Shown here piece by piece: positions 11,601 through 23,266 of a DNA stretch of 64,000 nucleotides; position 1 is the stretch's first letter, and every line of letters begins with the position of its first letter. A model generated the notes under the pieces. It did no database searches and was not told the origin of the DNA. It saw only the letters and a program-made list of their open reading frames with translations. Origin of the DNA: Myrmaecium sp. VS I D KN 1 (Eukaryota > Ascomycota > Dothideomycetes > Valsariales > Valsariaceae); assembly GCA_019775845.1 (NCBI GenBank), contig JADQAV010000019.1, positions 176,587 to 240,586 on the forward strand, given 5' to 3'. A program made the position numbers and the translations under genes.

Positions 11601-13932
11601 TACGGTATCTATCCGAGAGGGTACGCAAGGCTCGCTTTTTTTCCGTTCTCACTTCCCGTCTACGCATTGATGGAAAGGGTATGTACATACATAGATGCGG
11701 GTACGTATCCGTACTGCAGTATATACCTGTTGTTTTAGTCGACCGGCCAGTCAGCCTCTCACCGCAGGGTCAGTTGTATAGAAGACTTTGACGAGGAAAG
11801 AAATCACAGAAGGAATAAGACTGATAAAGTCCTATTACCGCTACTGCTACTGACAACTGACAACCTTCCACTTCCTATTCAACACATGCACTCATCCGCA
11901 GCTATGTACATGAACACTTCAAGGTAAGCACCGGACAGACCGCAAGAGCAACGGGAAACACTCAGACCAACGGGCAAGCCTCCATTCGGCATTTCACCTC
12001 CCGTTCCCGCGACGCCACCACCTCAGCTACCACCACCACCACCCCACTGCACCCACCCACCCACCTCGGGAGCGAAGGGAGGAGAAAGCGAAGTGCGTTC
12101 ATCTCATCTCATCTCATTTCGAGACCAAAACGGAGGTTCCGTTCTGTTCCCACCGCCCGGAGGGAAATGTATGTATGCGATACATAACTAATATATTGTG
12201 TGGGTTTGGATGGGTATGTAGAGATATATATAGGTACACTAATACCTATGATCTGAACGCACGCACGCACCGCACTCACGAGTCAGTCAGTCAGTCGGCC
12301 GGCACAAAGCTGGCTCCCTCCCTCCCAATAATTCCTTCTGGAAAGCAAAAGGTGTCAGTCGGTCAGTTGATCCAATGCCTCTAAGGTCCCGGTAGTTTGG
12401 TTCTCCGACTGAGGAGGATGTGAAGGGATGGAAGGAAGGGAGGAAGGAGTGGACTTTCTCGCTTTTCCCCTCCTCGGGCCCTTCTTTTATTCCTTCCGGC
12501 CTTCCGGTGCCAGATAGATTACTAGTAGTAAATCGAATAAATCGATCATCGACGACGGACCTCTGCTGCTCCTCCATCATACCATGTATCTCTCTTTTTA
12601 CCCCATTGGGACGCCCGCCAATATGAGTTGGAGCGCGGATACGTACAGTAGGTACCGCATCTTCGCTCTCTCCCGCTCCAATCAGCCTGACAAGGAGAGG
12701 TGTATACGAACCGCAGATCGCAGCTGTCAAAGGACGCACTGGTCTATTGTACTAGGTATAGTAAGGTACCGTGACCAGTCCTATGGAAGAGGGAGGGACC
12801 GGCGGATATGTGATGATCTTCACTAATGGAAGTACTGGTACCTACCTGCTTATACCTACCGGAGTGCTGCCGGGACGTCTTCGCTTTTTGATTTCTTTCG
12901 TTGTTCTCTGGAACATCGCCGTCCTCCTGCTATTTTGTTCAGGTTCTCGCTCTTCCTACCTACCCATATACTGAGGTCCTTGTGTAGCAGCCTTCCCATT
13001 GAAACGTCTTCTTCCTCCAGTCACACCGAGGAGAACGAGGAATTAGAAGAAAAGAAACTCCAGAATAAAACGAACATAAAGAAGCAAACCATCCCTCCTA
13101 CCACGCACATCCACTACGCACGAACCCGCTCAATCCCTCCCTTCCCTCATCTCGCTCGTGCCCACCAACCCGGCCTCCCAGCGCCCCCTCGAGCAAAGCG
13201 CAAGGCGCCTTTTCTTTCCCCTTCTCTCTCTGCACAACATCTCTTCCCTTCCCTTCCCCTCCCTTAAGAGCTGGTAGATGCGCGGGTGGACGGATGGTGC
13301 TGACGCCGATGCTGCGCCCCGAGGGACCGGTCTTTGGGAAATGAGGATCGAGAGGGCACGGGCGTGATGGGCAAGCACGGAGGGCTGCGAGTTGGGGGGA
13401 TGGAAGGGAGGAAATGGTTGAGATGGAAGGCTTTTTTGCGTGCTTTGCTTTCCGCGTCTTCTTCACTTGCTTATGCTGCGGATGCTGTGAGGGATATAGG
13501 AGTAATTCGGGCTCTGGGTTGAAGATGCGCTGGGCCTTGGGATTTTGGACCATGAAGACGGGTTTTGGACATATCCCGGGGCTGACTGCTCGCTTCATTT
13601 CCACCTCTCGTCGTTCCGTCGCCCCGCCGGCAGGGCTTGTGAAGTGGGTGGGCGTGTATTCGAGCGTACCGCTGCTGTTGTTCATCACTTCGTAAATGAT
13701 GGTGTTGAGGTCCCATAGCTCCCTCCCAAAGAGCCGAACTAAAGCCAGCCAATCAGACCTGCCCACTACCACTGCCACAACCACCACCACCAACATCCCC
13801 CAGTCGGTCGGTGGAGACACGAGAGACTCCCGAAGACTCCCCTTTCCGCCTCCCTTCACCTCGACACGACTCATGACCTTCTCTACCTTCGATGCCTGAT
13901 TTCCACCCTCCACACGGTCGTTACTTGTCACC
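8651..13932. other. Long gene-free divergent intergenic region (5.3 kb)
   Basis: Separates the divergent DUF1688 and auxilin genes. I find no open frame with family motifs on either strand. Contents are simple-sequence DNA: a CT tract near 8790-8810, GGA-rich DNA 8860-9000, the GAACCT hexamer tract at 9305-9339, GGAT runs near 9940-9970, A-rich DNA 10769-10830, GGCT repeats near 11180-11210, and scattered GTACCTA-type words. Candidate content is long untranslated leaders, enhancer DNA or a non-coding transcript; the sequence alone cannot decide. Confidence 0.5.
9305..9339. repeat. GAACCT hexamer tandem repeat
   Basis: Five perfect GAACCT units plus GAACC. It is not a telomere permutation (TTAGGG/CCCTAA), so it is not an interstitial telomere; a simple minisatellite. 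Confidence 0.9.
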
Positions 13933-16931
13933 ATGGATGATCTCGCCGGCCTCGACTGGAATGCGCCCGCAACCAACCCGCCGCACAACAACAACAACAA
14001 CACTCACAACAACACCACGACGCCCTCCTACCCGCCTCCGCTGAGCTCCACACCCGCCCTCCAGCCCTCCGGCCGGTCCACGCCGCTCTCCTCACAAGCC
14101 TCCGGGACCGCTTTCGCCAACCTGCGCGCTGCGAAACCGGTGTCCAAGCCGACCACGCCCGCCGATGACAGCTTCTCCGGCCTGCTCTCCCTCAACTACG
14201 CCGCCAAAACAACAAACAACCTCTCCCTCCAGGAACGGCAGAAGCAGCTGCAGGAGGAGAAGGCCAGGCAGGAGGCGGAGCGGCGCAAGCAGTTCGACGC
14301 CACCTTCGGCGCTGGCGACGCTCAATTCTGGGACAATCTGGGCAGCAATGGACGTTCCACGCCGCAGTCCTCTATCTCACCGCCGCCGTCGCAGCAGCAA
14401 CAACAGCAACCACAAGCATCCTTCCCCAGCGGTCAAAGCCTCTCCAACACCATCAACAAACCCTTCCAGTCCCTCCACCTCTCACAGTCCAACAAACCCT
14501 CCACCCCCTCCAACGACGACCACGACCTTCTCGCCGCCTTCGACTCCGCCGCCCCCGTCGACCGCTCCAGCCACTACCCCGTCCCATCGTCCGCCGCCAG
14601 CGGGCGCAGCACCCCAGCACAGCTCGGCGGGCTCGGCACACCCGCAAACGATCCATACAAAGGCAGCTTGGGTGACGATGACGACCCATTCGGGCTGAAC
14701 TCCCTGTCACAGCGCACCGCGGCCGCGCCCACGCAACCGACGGCGCCGACAGCAGACAACGACGACGATGATATCCTGGGCGACCTCGGCAAACCGGTCT
14801 CGGAGCTGCCGCCTCCGAAGCCGCAGCAGCGCGCGCCGACGCCAGCGCAGGACGAGGAGCCCGTCGAGCGACAGCCACGCGACGATCCGAGGGATAAGGC
14901 GGTGGCGGAGCTGGTCGACATGGGGTTCCCGGCCGCGCAAGCCGCGGAGGCGCTCGCGGAGACGGGTGGCAGCGTGCAGGCGGCCGTGAGCTGGCTGCTC
15001 AATCGGGCGCACGAGGAGGCGAGGCAGAAGGCGCACGGTTCCGGCGGTGGGCGAGGACGGGAGAGTCCGATGGAACGAGAGCGGGAGCGGGAGCGGCCGC
15101 GGAGAGAGGCGACAAGGCACGAGGAGAACGTGCCGGCGTGGATGCGGGGCCAGGAGCGCTCCCGCTCCGGGCAGCGGCGGCAGGACAACCGGTCCCCGGC
15201 CGGCGAGGAGAAAGAGCTGAGCAAGGTGGCACAGGAGCTCGGGCGGGACCTGTTCAAGTCGGCGAACAGCCTGTGGAAGCAAGGGCGGAAGCAGGTCCAG
15301 AAGGCCATGGCGGAGTTCCAGGAGAGCGACCCGAGCCAGCCGAAGTGGATGCGGAACGCGCACACGGGCGGGCACTTGGATGAGCCGGCGAGTGCCCGGG
15401 CGCGGAAGGAGCCCGACGTCACGGACGAGGCGATGATGCTTGAGAGCGGCGGTGGGCGTCCGCCGAAGCCCCAGCGGCACGCGCACCGCGAGCCGGCGCT
15501 CTCGCCTACGAACCCGTTCGCTGATCGCGCGCAGTCGGAGCGGGCTGCCCGGCCGGCGCGCGCACCCACCGGCAAGCTCACGCGCGAGGTGGTCGAGCAA
15601 GAGGCGGCGCAAGCCTACATCAGTCCGGCCCGGCGCCGCAAGCCCGGCACCGCTTCCCCCGCCGCGGCGGTGGCGGCCGAGCCCGCGCAGCAGCCTAAGG
15701 CCGCCCCGGCCAGATCGCCCCTCGCCTCCCCGCCCATCCAACCCAGCAACGGCACCAGCAATCGCAACAGCAGCAACAACCCCTTCCTCAACCAAGCAAG
15801 CGCCGCCAAAGCACCACCGCCATCCAAACCCACCCCGCGGCCCACCCCGACGCCCGCACCGCCGACCCGCACCGTGCCCCCCATCTCCCCGGCCGCGCTC
15901 ACCCAATCCACCAGCCACCGAGACGAAGGCACCGCGGCGTTCAAGCGGGGCGACTACGCCGCCGCGCACGCGGCCTACACCGCCGCCCTGGCGCCGCTGC
16001 CGGACGCGCACCCGCTCCGGGCGCTGCTGCTGGCGAACCGGGCGCTGACAGCGCTGAAGACGGGGGACGCCAAGGCGGCGGTCGCGGACGCGGACGCGGC
16101 GCTGGCGCTCATCGGACCCGGCCGGGGGGAAGGCGAGACGGTGGAACCGGGCAAGGGGTTGCGGGAGGTGTGGGCCAAGGCGATGACGCGGAAGGCGGAG
16201 GGGCTGGAGGGGTTGGAGCGTTGGGCGGAGGCGGCGGGGGTGTGGCGCGGGTGCGTGGAGGCGGGCGTGGGTGGGGCGGTGGCGATGCGCGGACGGGAAC
16301 GGTGTGAGCGTGCTGCTGCTTCTGGTGGTGGTGGGGGGGCTGCTGGTGCTGCGACTGCTGCCGCTGCTGGTGCTGCTGCTGCGCCTGCGAGAGCGACGTC
16401 AACGGCGGGAAAACCGTCGGCGGGCTCGGGCACGGGCAAAAGCAAGGCGGTGGCGGAGGCGGGACGACGGGCGGAGGAGGCGGCGGTGCGGAAGCTGCGG
16501 GCGGCCAACCAGGCGGCGGAGGCGCAGGAGGACGAGCGGTTCGCGCTGACGGACGCGGTGGATGCGCGCATCGCGGCGTGGCGGAGCAGTCGGGAAGGGA
16601 ACCTGCGCGCCTTGCTCGGCGGCTTGGACGCGGTGCTGTGGGAGGGCAGCGGCTGGCAGCGGGTTGGCATGGCGGATCTGGTTTTGCCTGGTCGTGTCAA
16701 GGTCGCGTATATGAAGGCGATTGCGCGGGTGCATCCTGATAAGGTGGGTTTTGTCCTCTTTCCTTCTTCCCTTCTCCATTTTTTTGCCTTGGGGAAAACA
16801 GGCTCGCTGACTCTTTTGGCTCTCTCCAGCTCCCCCCGACGGCGACGACGGAGCAACGCATGGTAAGCGCGGCGGTCTTCGCGACGCTGAATGAGGCGTG
16901 GGATCGGTTTAAGAGTGAGAATGGGCTGTGA
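13933..16931 (+). CDS. SWA2: Swa2-type auxilin (UBA-TPR-J domain)
   Basis: Predicted 970 residues: exon 1 13933-16743, intron 16744-16829 (86 nt), exon 2 16830-16931. Order of parts: a low-complexity N-terminal third with acidic/hydrophobic short motifs (DDLAGLDW, DLLAAFDS, NPFADR) of the kind that bind clathrin and adaptors; a UBA domain at about 321-365 (LVDMGFPAAQAAEAL, AAVSWLL); a TPR region at about 660-735 (GTAAFKRGDYAAAHAAYTAA); and a C-terminal J domain with HPD at 934-936. The intron falls just after HPDK, and exon 2 supplies the last J-domain helix (VFATLNEAWDRFKSENGL). This is the architecture of yeast Swa2/auxilin, which recruits Hsp70 to strip clathrin from vesicles and is linked to cortical ER inheritance. 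Without the intron the J domain would be cut off, which supports the model. Confidence 0.92.
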
Positions 16932-17852
16932 GTGAGTGAGGGAGAGGGGTGAGGGGATGTGCTTGAGCAGAAGGGGGAAGGAAGCACGAATGGATGGATG
17001 GATGGATGGATGGATGGATGGATGGATGGATGGATGGATGGATGGATGGATGGCGTGGATGGAAAATTGGTGTTTTCTTTTTGCAAGGGTAGAGTGGAAA
17101 GGGAGGGCGTCTGCCTGGCTTTTCTTTGGGGAATATGGGATAGGTGTGGTGTGTATGGTATGGACGTATGGCACTGGAGGAGACGTGTTTTTCTTTTTGC
17201 TAGAAAGCGAAGTTTGCTGTTGATGATGATGAACGATATTGCCAATTTTCTTTCTATGTGTATGGTCCTGCGTAGTTGATATATAGCGGTTGTTACCATG
17301 GTGTCTGTCTTTCAAAGGGCGCGGAGTAGAAGATGAATCAATTGACTGTTGTTCAACCACTGCTTTCATGCTGTTATTCATCCTCTTTTCAGTGTGTTTC
17401 TCCATCTTCCTTTTGCCGTTTTTGCTTCGCAGTTTGCAGATGCAAGATAGATGGATGGATGGGATGGATGGGATGGATATAAGGCGGGGTTAAGGTTGGG
17501 TGTGGAGGTTGGGTGTGGAGTTCACCCTTCACCCACATGCTCCGAACGATTGGCGGAGAAAGGCTAGTGGTCGGTGAGGCGCATCTCCGCACTTGGCCGT
17601 CTTTCTCCGCATCTACTAGACACTTTATACACATATAAACCATCGTCAACGACTTCTTTTTTTAAAGGAGAGATCTGGTCTTCTGTCGAACGTGGTCATT
17701 TTCTCGCCTTTCTTCGCTCGCTTGGTGAATCCTATCCGCGACGGGAGATCTCCCATCACCAACCGCATTCAGTTACGATCTGAAGCTCTCCACGACCGAG
17801 GACGGTACAACAACCTAATACATTCACATCTACACTCACACTCACACCCACC
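16932..17852. other. Intergenic, auxilin to Aim6-like gene
   Basis: Starts right after the auxilin stop and contains the ATGG microsatellite (16990-17053), a second shorter GGATG-rich patch near 17450-17480, and the promoter/leader of the next gene, ending in a CA-rich stretch before its ATG. No gene seen. Confidence 0.5.
16990..17053. repeat. ATGG microsatellite, 16 units
   Basis: Sixteen uninterrupted ATGG units (64 nt) begin about 58 bp after the auxilin stop codon, so probably in its 3' untranslated region. Perfect arrays of this length are expected to vary in length between strains. Confidence 0.95.
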
Positions 17853-18900
17853 ATGCACCTCCCCACCTCCCTCCTCCCCTTCCTCCCCCTCCTCACCCTC
17901 AGCGCCCCCCTCCCAACACGGCTGCAGAACATCCTGGCCAACACCCACGGCCAAGACGATCTGTACACGTACCCGACCGACCTGACCCGGGGCATCGTGC
18001 CCATCCCCATCCACTCGCACAACGACTACTGGCGCGACGTGCCCTTCTACTCCGCCCTCCACGCCGGCGCCATCAGCATCGAAGCCGACGTCTGGCTGGT
18101 GAACGGCACGCTTTATGTCCGTCCCCCTTCCCCCCCCATCCCATCCACCCCATCATCAACTCACCCATCACCAGGTCGGCCACGAACCCAGCGCCCTCAC
18201 CAGGGCCCGCACCCTCCACTCCCTCTACCTAACCCCCATCCTCTCCGTCCTGCACCAACAAAACCCCACAACCCCCTTCACCTCCCCCTCCAGCGGCACA
18301 AAAAACGGCGTCTTCGACACCAACCCCCAACAAACTCTTTACCTCTACATCGACCTCAAAACCTCGAGCGCCACCACCTGGCCCGCCGTCCTCGCCGCCC
18401 TCGCACCCTTACACGCCGCCGGCTGGCTGAGCACGTGGGACAACACGTCCACGGCCATCACCACCCGCCCCCTCACCGTCATCGCCACGGGCAACACGCC
18501 CCTTGATCCGTTTCTCCACCCGGAGAACCATCCCCCCATCATCTCCCCGGAGAACCCGCGGTTCGTCTTCCTAGACGCCGACCTGCCCTCCCTTCTCCCC
18601 GGCGGCGACCAAGCCGCTCTGTCCTCCACCGCCGCGCCCGTGGCCAGCACCTCCTTCACGTCCCAGTTCGGCCGCGTGACTTCTGCTGCGTCGCCGCCGC
18701 TGAACGCGACGCAGCTCGCGACGCTGCGGGCGCAGGTCGCGGCGGCGCATGAGAGGGGGGTGATGGTGAGGTATTGGGATTTACCGGCCTGGCCGCTGGG
18801 GACGAGGAATCGCGTGTGGCGGATGTTGGTCGATGAGGGGGTGGATTTGGTGAATGTGGATGATTTGCGGGCGGTGGGGGGGTTGTGGGGGATGGAGTAG
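17853..18900 (+). CDS. AIM6: Aim6-like secreted phosphodiesterase-fold protein
   Basis: Predicted 329 residues; exons 17853-18116 and 18175-18900. The 58-nt intron has an unusual donor, GTCCGT, chosen because it joins GTLY to VGHEP in frame. An N-terminal hydrophobic leader (residues 1-18) looks like a signal peptide. The segment IHSHNDYWRDVPFYSAL (H54, N57, D58) followed by SIEADVW (E77, D79) is the hallmark of the Aim6 branch of the PLC-like/GDPD-type TIM barrels: a catalytic histidine and acidic metal ligands. VMVRYWDLPAW and DLVNVDDL near the C-terminus fit the last barrel strands. Yeast Aim6 was named for a mitochondrial inheritance phenotype; its substrate is unknown to me. A secreted or vacuolar glycerophosphodiesterase-like role is inference. 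Confidence 0.82.
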
Positions 18901-19120
18901 TGGGGGAAGGGGGGAGGGGGAGAGGGATGGCATGGTTTGATATGTTTGTTGCACACTAAGGTATGAGATTTTGTGGAGACGCGCTAGATACGGGATGCGG
19001 AGGGAGAAAACAGGATGGGGTAGGGGGTATCCGGGGGTGGTAAAGAAAACTAAAGATGATATCCCAACCATCAGTAGAAAAAACAGAGGAAGAAAAACAA
19101 CGTGACGACCCTGCGTGCAA

Positions 19121-19142
19121 CATCATCATCATCATCATCATC
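19121..19142. repeat. CAT trinucleotide tract
   Basis: Seven CAT units touching the stop codon of the minus-strand GTPase gene; on that strand it is an ATG run just downstream of the stop. Confidence 0.85.
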
Positions 19143-20366
19143 ACTCATCGCCACCACTACCATCACTCCCACCACCTCCAGCTCTCGCCTGTGCCTGCGC
19201 CTGCGCCTGCGCAATCGCAACCGCACTACCAAACCCCCCAACCCCACCGCCGCCACCACGAGCGACCATCTCCCGATCCAAGCTGTGGGCGAGGGCCTGC
19301 TGGACCGCGGGACGGGGGCGGGCGGCGAGGTCGAGCTCGGCGAAGCGGGGACGGGCGAGGCGGATGTTGACGCGAGCGGCGTTGAAGGCCTGCTCGGAAG
19401 GGGGGATGCAGGCGGCCAGGTTGGTGTTCTCCGTCAGCCGGACGATGAAGAACATGAACCGGCCGGTTTTGATCTGGAGCTCGGCGAAGTTGGCGGCGGT
19501 GGCGGGGATGCCGGTGTGCTTGCTTTATTTTTTCGTTTCCTAATGTTAGTGTTTTGTTTCGGTGGGATGGGGGAGGGGGGTGGAGGTGATGGGGAAGGGG
19601 AGAGGGAAGAGACGTACGCCATGCTTTGTTTGTGGGTTTTTAGGATGCTGCTGATTCGCTCGAATCGATCTGTGAATGGATTCTCCGCCTCGTACCCCCG
19701 GGTCACATGGGTTACCATGAGGCATGTCGTGCGCTCGTACAGGATGAGCTCGCGAGCGTCAATGACCTCGGCGAGACGGGTGAGGAGGGTCTCGATAGTG
19801 CCAGCGTTGGGGATGAGGAAGTAAATAATCTGGGTCCAAGCCTTGTAGAGACTCTGATCCCAGATCGAGGTCGGGAAGAAATCGACCGCGTCCCGAAACC
19901 CCTCGGACGCGTCCCGAACCATGGCGACGCGCTCCTCGAACAGCTCGGCCCGGAGCCGCGCGGCGACCAGGTCCATCTTGTGGATGAGGCAGAAGACCTT
20001 GGCGGCGGGGGAGCACTCCTGCAGGGCGCGGATGATGTTGGCGTAGGAGACGACGTCGGCGGCGAACTCGCGGGACTCGATGTCGAAGACGAAGATGAGG
20101 ACGGCGACGGCGCCGAAGACGTGCGCCCGCTGGTGCGTCAGGTAGTTCTCCACGAAGCCGTCCTGCCCGCCGCAGTCCCACAGGTTCAGCATCAGGTTGC
20201 CCATGAACTTGATGTTGCTGTGCTCCACGTCGATCGTCGCCCCCAGCCGCCGCACGTCCTTGGCGACGTAGTTGCTGAAGACGATGCTCCGCATCGAGGA
20301 CTTGCCCGCCCCGCTCTTGCCCATTAGCAGCACCTTGCGCTGCTTTTGGCGTTTCTGGTTGTTCAT
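19141..20366 (-). CDS. GTR1: Gtr1/RagA-type GTPase
   Basis: Predicted 376 residues: exon 1 19618-20366, intron 19523-19617 (95 nt, branch CTAAC), exon 2 19141-19522. The G domain has the P-loop GKSGAGKS at 16-23, the switch segment LWDCGGQDGFVENYL and HKMD in place of the usual NKxD, which is characteristic of the Rag family. The C-terminal half is the longin-like dimerisation domain, entered through the splice junction (KQSMAKHTGIPATAANF). Gtr1 pairs with Gtr2 on the vacuole within the EGO complex and signals amino-acid sufficiency to TORC1. The protein is longer than yeast Gtr1 (310 aa) because of a Gly/Ala/Gln-rich C-terminal tail. Acceptor choice (AAAG before CAAGCAC) was set by reading frame; nearby AGs break it. 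Confidence 0.93.
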
Positions 20367-20945
20367 CGTGGTATCGTCGGTGGAGGGAGGGGGGAGAGAG
20401 GGAGGAAGAGATATCGAAAGAGAACCTCCGAGAGGAGGGGAGGGCGAAAGGGAAGGTCTATCGACCGAATGGACAGGCGGACAGTAAGATCGAGCTGGCG
20501 GTAGGGCGGGCGAGAGCGCGGATGTGAATGTGAATGTGTGCGCAACGGCGTAGATTCGGAATGGATTGATTAGGTAATTGTCGTCGATATTGGACTGACC
20601 AAGCCAGTCGGTCGGTCGTTAGTCGCGGGGCGGTGACGATGGTGTTGCCAAGACAAAATCCCGGGCGGAGATCTCACTCCGAGGCCCAGGGACAGCCGCG
20701 GGACCCTCGCGGTGCTCCTACTTTCCCCAAGACAAAGCAGTTCGCAAGAATAGGCAAGACGAGGAAATGAAGCATGCTAGGCTTTCCATGAGATGCAATT
20801 CTCAAAGATCTACTTTTATTCGGTCCACAGTCCATCCTCATCTCCTTCGATGTCTTCTCGTACAGTCCAAACGTCCAACCAAGGTCCATACCTACATAGG
20901 AGTAGATAGCGTAGAGAATAGGAGAAAAGATCATGTATATCAGTC
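20367..20945. other. Intergenic, upstream of Gtr1-type gene
   Basis: Promoter side of the GTPase gene and 3' side of the PQ-loop transporter gene. Purine-rich leader next to the ATG at 20366; no open frame of note. Confidence 0.5.
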
Positions 20946-22131
20946 TCACCTCCTCTCCCCTCTCCTTCGTTCCTCCTCCGCCGCCTCCTCCGCCTCCTCC
21001 TCCTCCTCCCTCTCCTCCCTCACCCGATCATACACCCACCACTGCGCAAACACCCCCGCATCCAGCGCCAGCGTGCCCAAACTCCCCACAATCCAACTCG
21101 CATTGACCGCCACCCAGCGAGCGTAGATGCGGCCGGCCTCGCCGGGCGCGCAGCTGCGGGGCCCGCCCTCGCACAGCGCGCCCGGGTTGAACGCGAGGAC
21201 GCTGACAACGAAGGTGGCGTTGCCGGCGCAGGCGAAGAGGAAGAAGAGCATGCTGATCCCCTCGGTCGTGCGCCGGCGCCAGTTGAGCAGCAGCTGCGGC
21301 ACCCGGCTGCCCAGGTAGAGGACCGCGCAGAGGTACCCGCTCGCCTGCCCGAGCGGGGAGAAGTGCAGCCGCGGGTCCTGCAGGCCGAGTCCGTGGTGCG
21401 GGTGCGGGGGGTGCGAGGGGTCTTGCAGCGGGGGCGCGTTGGAGGCTGTTCGGTTCGAGAGGAACCAGCCTAGGATCCCGGCGGCGAAGACGAGGAAGAG
21501 CGCGGTGGTGTTGAGGAGGAAGGAGAGGAGGGGCGAACGTGGTCGCGATGTCGGCGCGGGTTTGGCGGGAGAGGGAGGAGGGAGGAGCGGGTTGGCGGGG
21601 GAGAGGTGGGTTGCCTCGACTGTGTGGTGAGTGTGGTGGGTGTGGTGGTGAGCATCGCCGTTTTGCAGGAGCGGGGCGCGTTCGGTGGGTGGCGTCGGCG
21701 ATGGGGAAGGAGAGGGAGACGTGATTTTGTCGGTGAAATGGAAGCCTTTGTAGTAGAAGCACTGCGCGAGAAGGACGATGTCGGCGAGGGTGTAGTAGAC
21801 GGCGAGGATGATCTGGTGGAGAACAAGAGGTCAGTGGACTGCACCGGAAAGAGAAAGAAAGAGTGCAGCTGCGTACCATCGTCGGCAGCACGCCCTGCAA
21901 CACAGCACCCAGAATGTTGAACACATCGCCAGCCAGCCAGATGATGATGAAGGTGACGGAGAGACCCTCAGCGGAGCCGCGTCGGAAGTTCTCGATGATC
22001 TGAGGGGAGAAGACGACGACCCAGCAGGCGATGGAGATGCTGCCACAGATGCCGGAAATGGCGTCGATATCGAGCTGGAGGCCTTGCAGCGGCGGAGCCA
22101 TGGCGAGTATGGCGTTGATGTTGGTAGTCAC
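20946..22131 (-). CDS. PQ-loop vacuolar amino-acid transporter (Ypq/Rtc2 type)
   Basis: Predicted 373 residues from 22131, or 363 from the in-frame ATG at 22101 (MAPPLQGL), which family similarity favours. Exon 1 21877-22131, intron 21813-21876 (64 nt), exon 2 20946-21812. Two PQ motifs occur, one in VVVFSPQIIENF and one in LGSRVPQLLLNWRRR, each in a transmembrane hairpin. WLAGDVFNILGAVLQGVLPT and YYTLADIVLLAQCFYYKGF are family blocks; seven membrane helices are expected. A long hydrophilic Pro/Ser/His-rich loop sits between the two halves and the C-terminus is highly acidic (EEREEEEEAEEAAEEE). Relatives (Ypq1-3, PQLC2) export cationic amino acids from the vacuole or lysosome. It lies next to the Gtr1-type gene on the same strand, a functional neighbour in vacuolar amino-acid homeostasis. 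Confidence 0.9.
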
Positions 22132-23266
22132 AGGCGAATTGCCGCCCGTCGGGGGTTGCGAGGAGTGATCCGAGAGGCGGTTGTGACGACGCTCGTATTC
22201 ACCAAATGCACCGAGAATTGAGGCTGTGGCCTAGCAATATACCCAAGCTTTCAATCCCCAAGAATTGGTACTGTTGAGCACACAAAACCGCAAAGGACGG
22301 GGCCGGTAAAGACTGCGGACGTCGGTGTCAGGAACCGATGACTCGACCAACGATAACTCTCGGTCCGGTAATCGGACCTTGGATGGAAGGAAGAAGAAGA
22401 AACAATCACTGCGACGAGCGATCGAGCAATATTTCACTGTAGACAGGAACGATTGCGTATTAGATTTAAGAGAGAGAGTGTGAAGTGGTTGGCGAAGGGA
22501 GAGATGGAAGGCGGACAGAGGCTTTTTAACGAGACGTCACACCCGTCTTTTGCGCAGAAAATCGGGCGAAACGCCAAGCGAGGGGGGGGGGAGGCGAAAA
22601 TCCGGGGTAAAAACGGGGTCTTCGCGTGCATGCATCCGATCTCACGTTCTCCGGCGGCAACCCGCCAAGCGCTGCGGATAGTTCGATCATGATTGATTCC
22701 AGGAGGGAAGTGGTGGGGTTCGTGGCATTTGTGTCAGTATAGAGAGTATTGCATTGCTAGTATCTTGGGAAGCATATCACATTCAAAGTCAGGAACCGAC
22801 AAGACGAAAGAAAACATGTCAAAAGTACGCCATAGCCGTCAAAACGAGCCCGATGAACTCCACTCCTATTAAACGATAAATAATCTCATTCGTGCTCGTA
22901 ATAGGTGTACAACCTGGTTAACCCCCTAAAACAACTCATAAAAAGTCGTCACAAGGTTACGGAATATTTGGTAATTTCTGTATACGGAGAAACCGGAGAG
23001 CTGGTTAGTTTTCGAAGAAACTCCGAGGATATTCAAGGACAAGGAGGCAAACTCACTATTTGGCCAGCATGGCCCTTTCCTCCACTCAAAGTTCCCTGGC
23101 CGGCGCGGGGCACTCCTCTCCGCGCGCGGCGTGCTTTGTTCACCTCATTGGGGAACCTGATGCTTTTTCTCTCATCTTGCCTGAAAACGCCGGCGGCCAC
23201 ACACGGAAAGAACGATGACTTGCTCGAAGACAGACAGCTGGCAACACAGCAAACTCAGATGTCCTT
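22132..23266. other. Intergenic, upstream of PQ-loop gene
   Basis: Contains the transporter promoter and sequence beyond the 3' end of the helicase gene. A + strand frame of 121 codons (22905-23270) overlaps the helicase stop region and matches nothing I know. No supported gene. Confidence 0.45.

Noticed and set aside
13098-14003. 301-codon minus-strand frame upstream of and into the auxilin start
   Set aside because: No recognisable domain, overlaps the auxilin 5' end, and composition looks like intergenic DNA.
14707-16011. 434-codon open frame antisense to the auxilin gene
   Set aside because: Arg/Gly/Leu-rich shadow of the GC-rich coding strand; the + strand has UBA, TPR and J domains.
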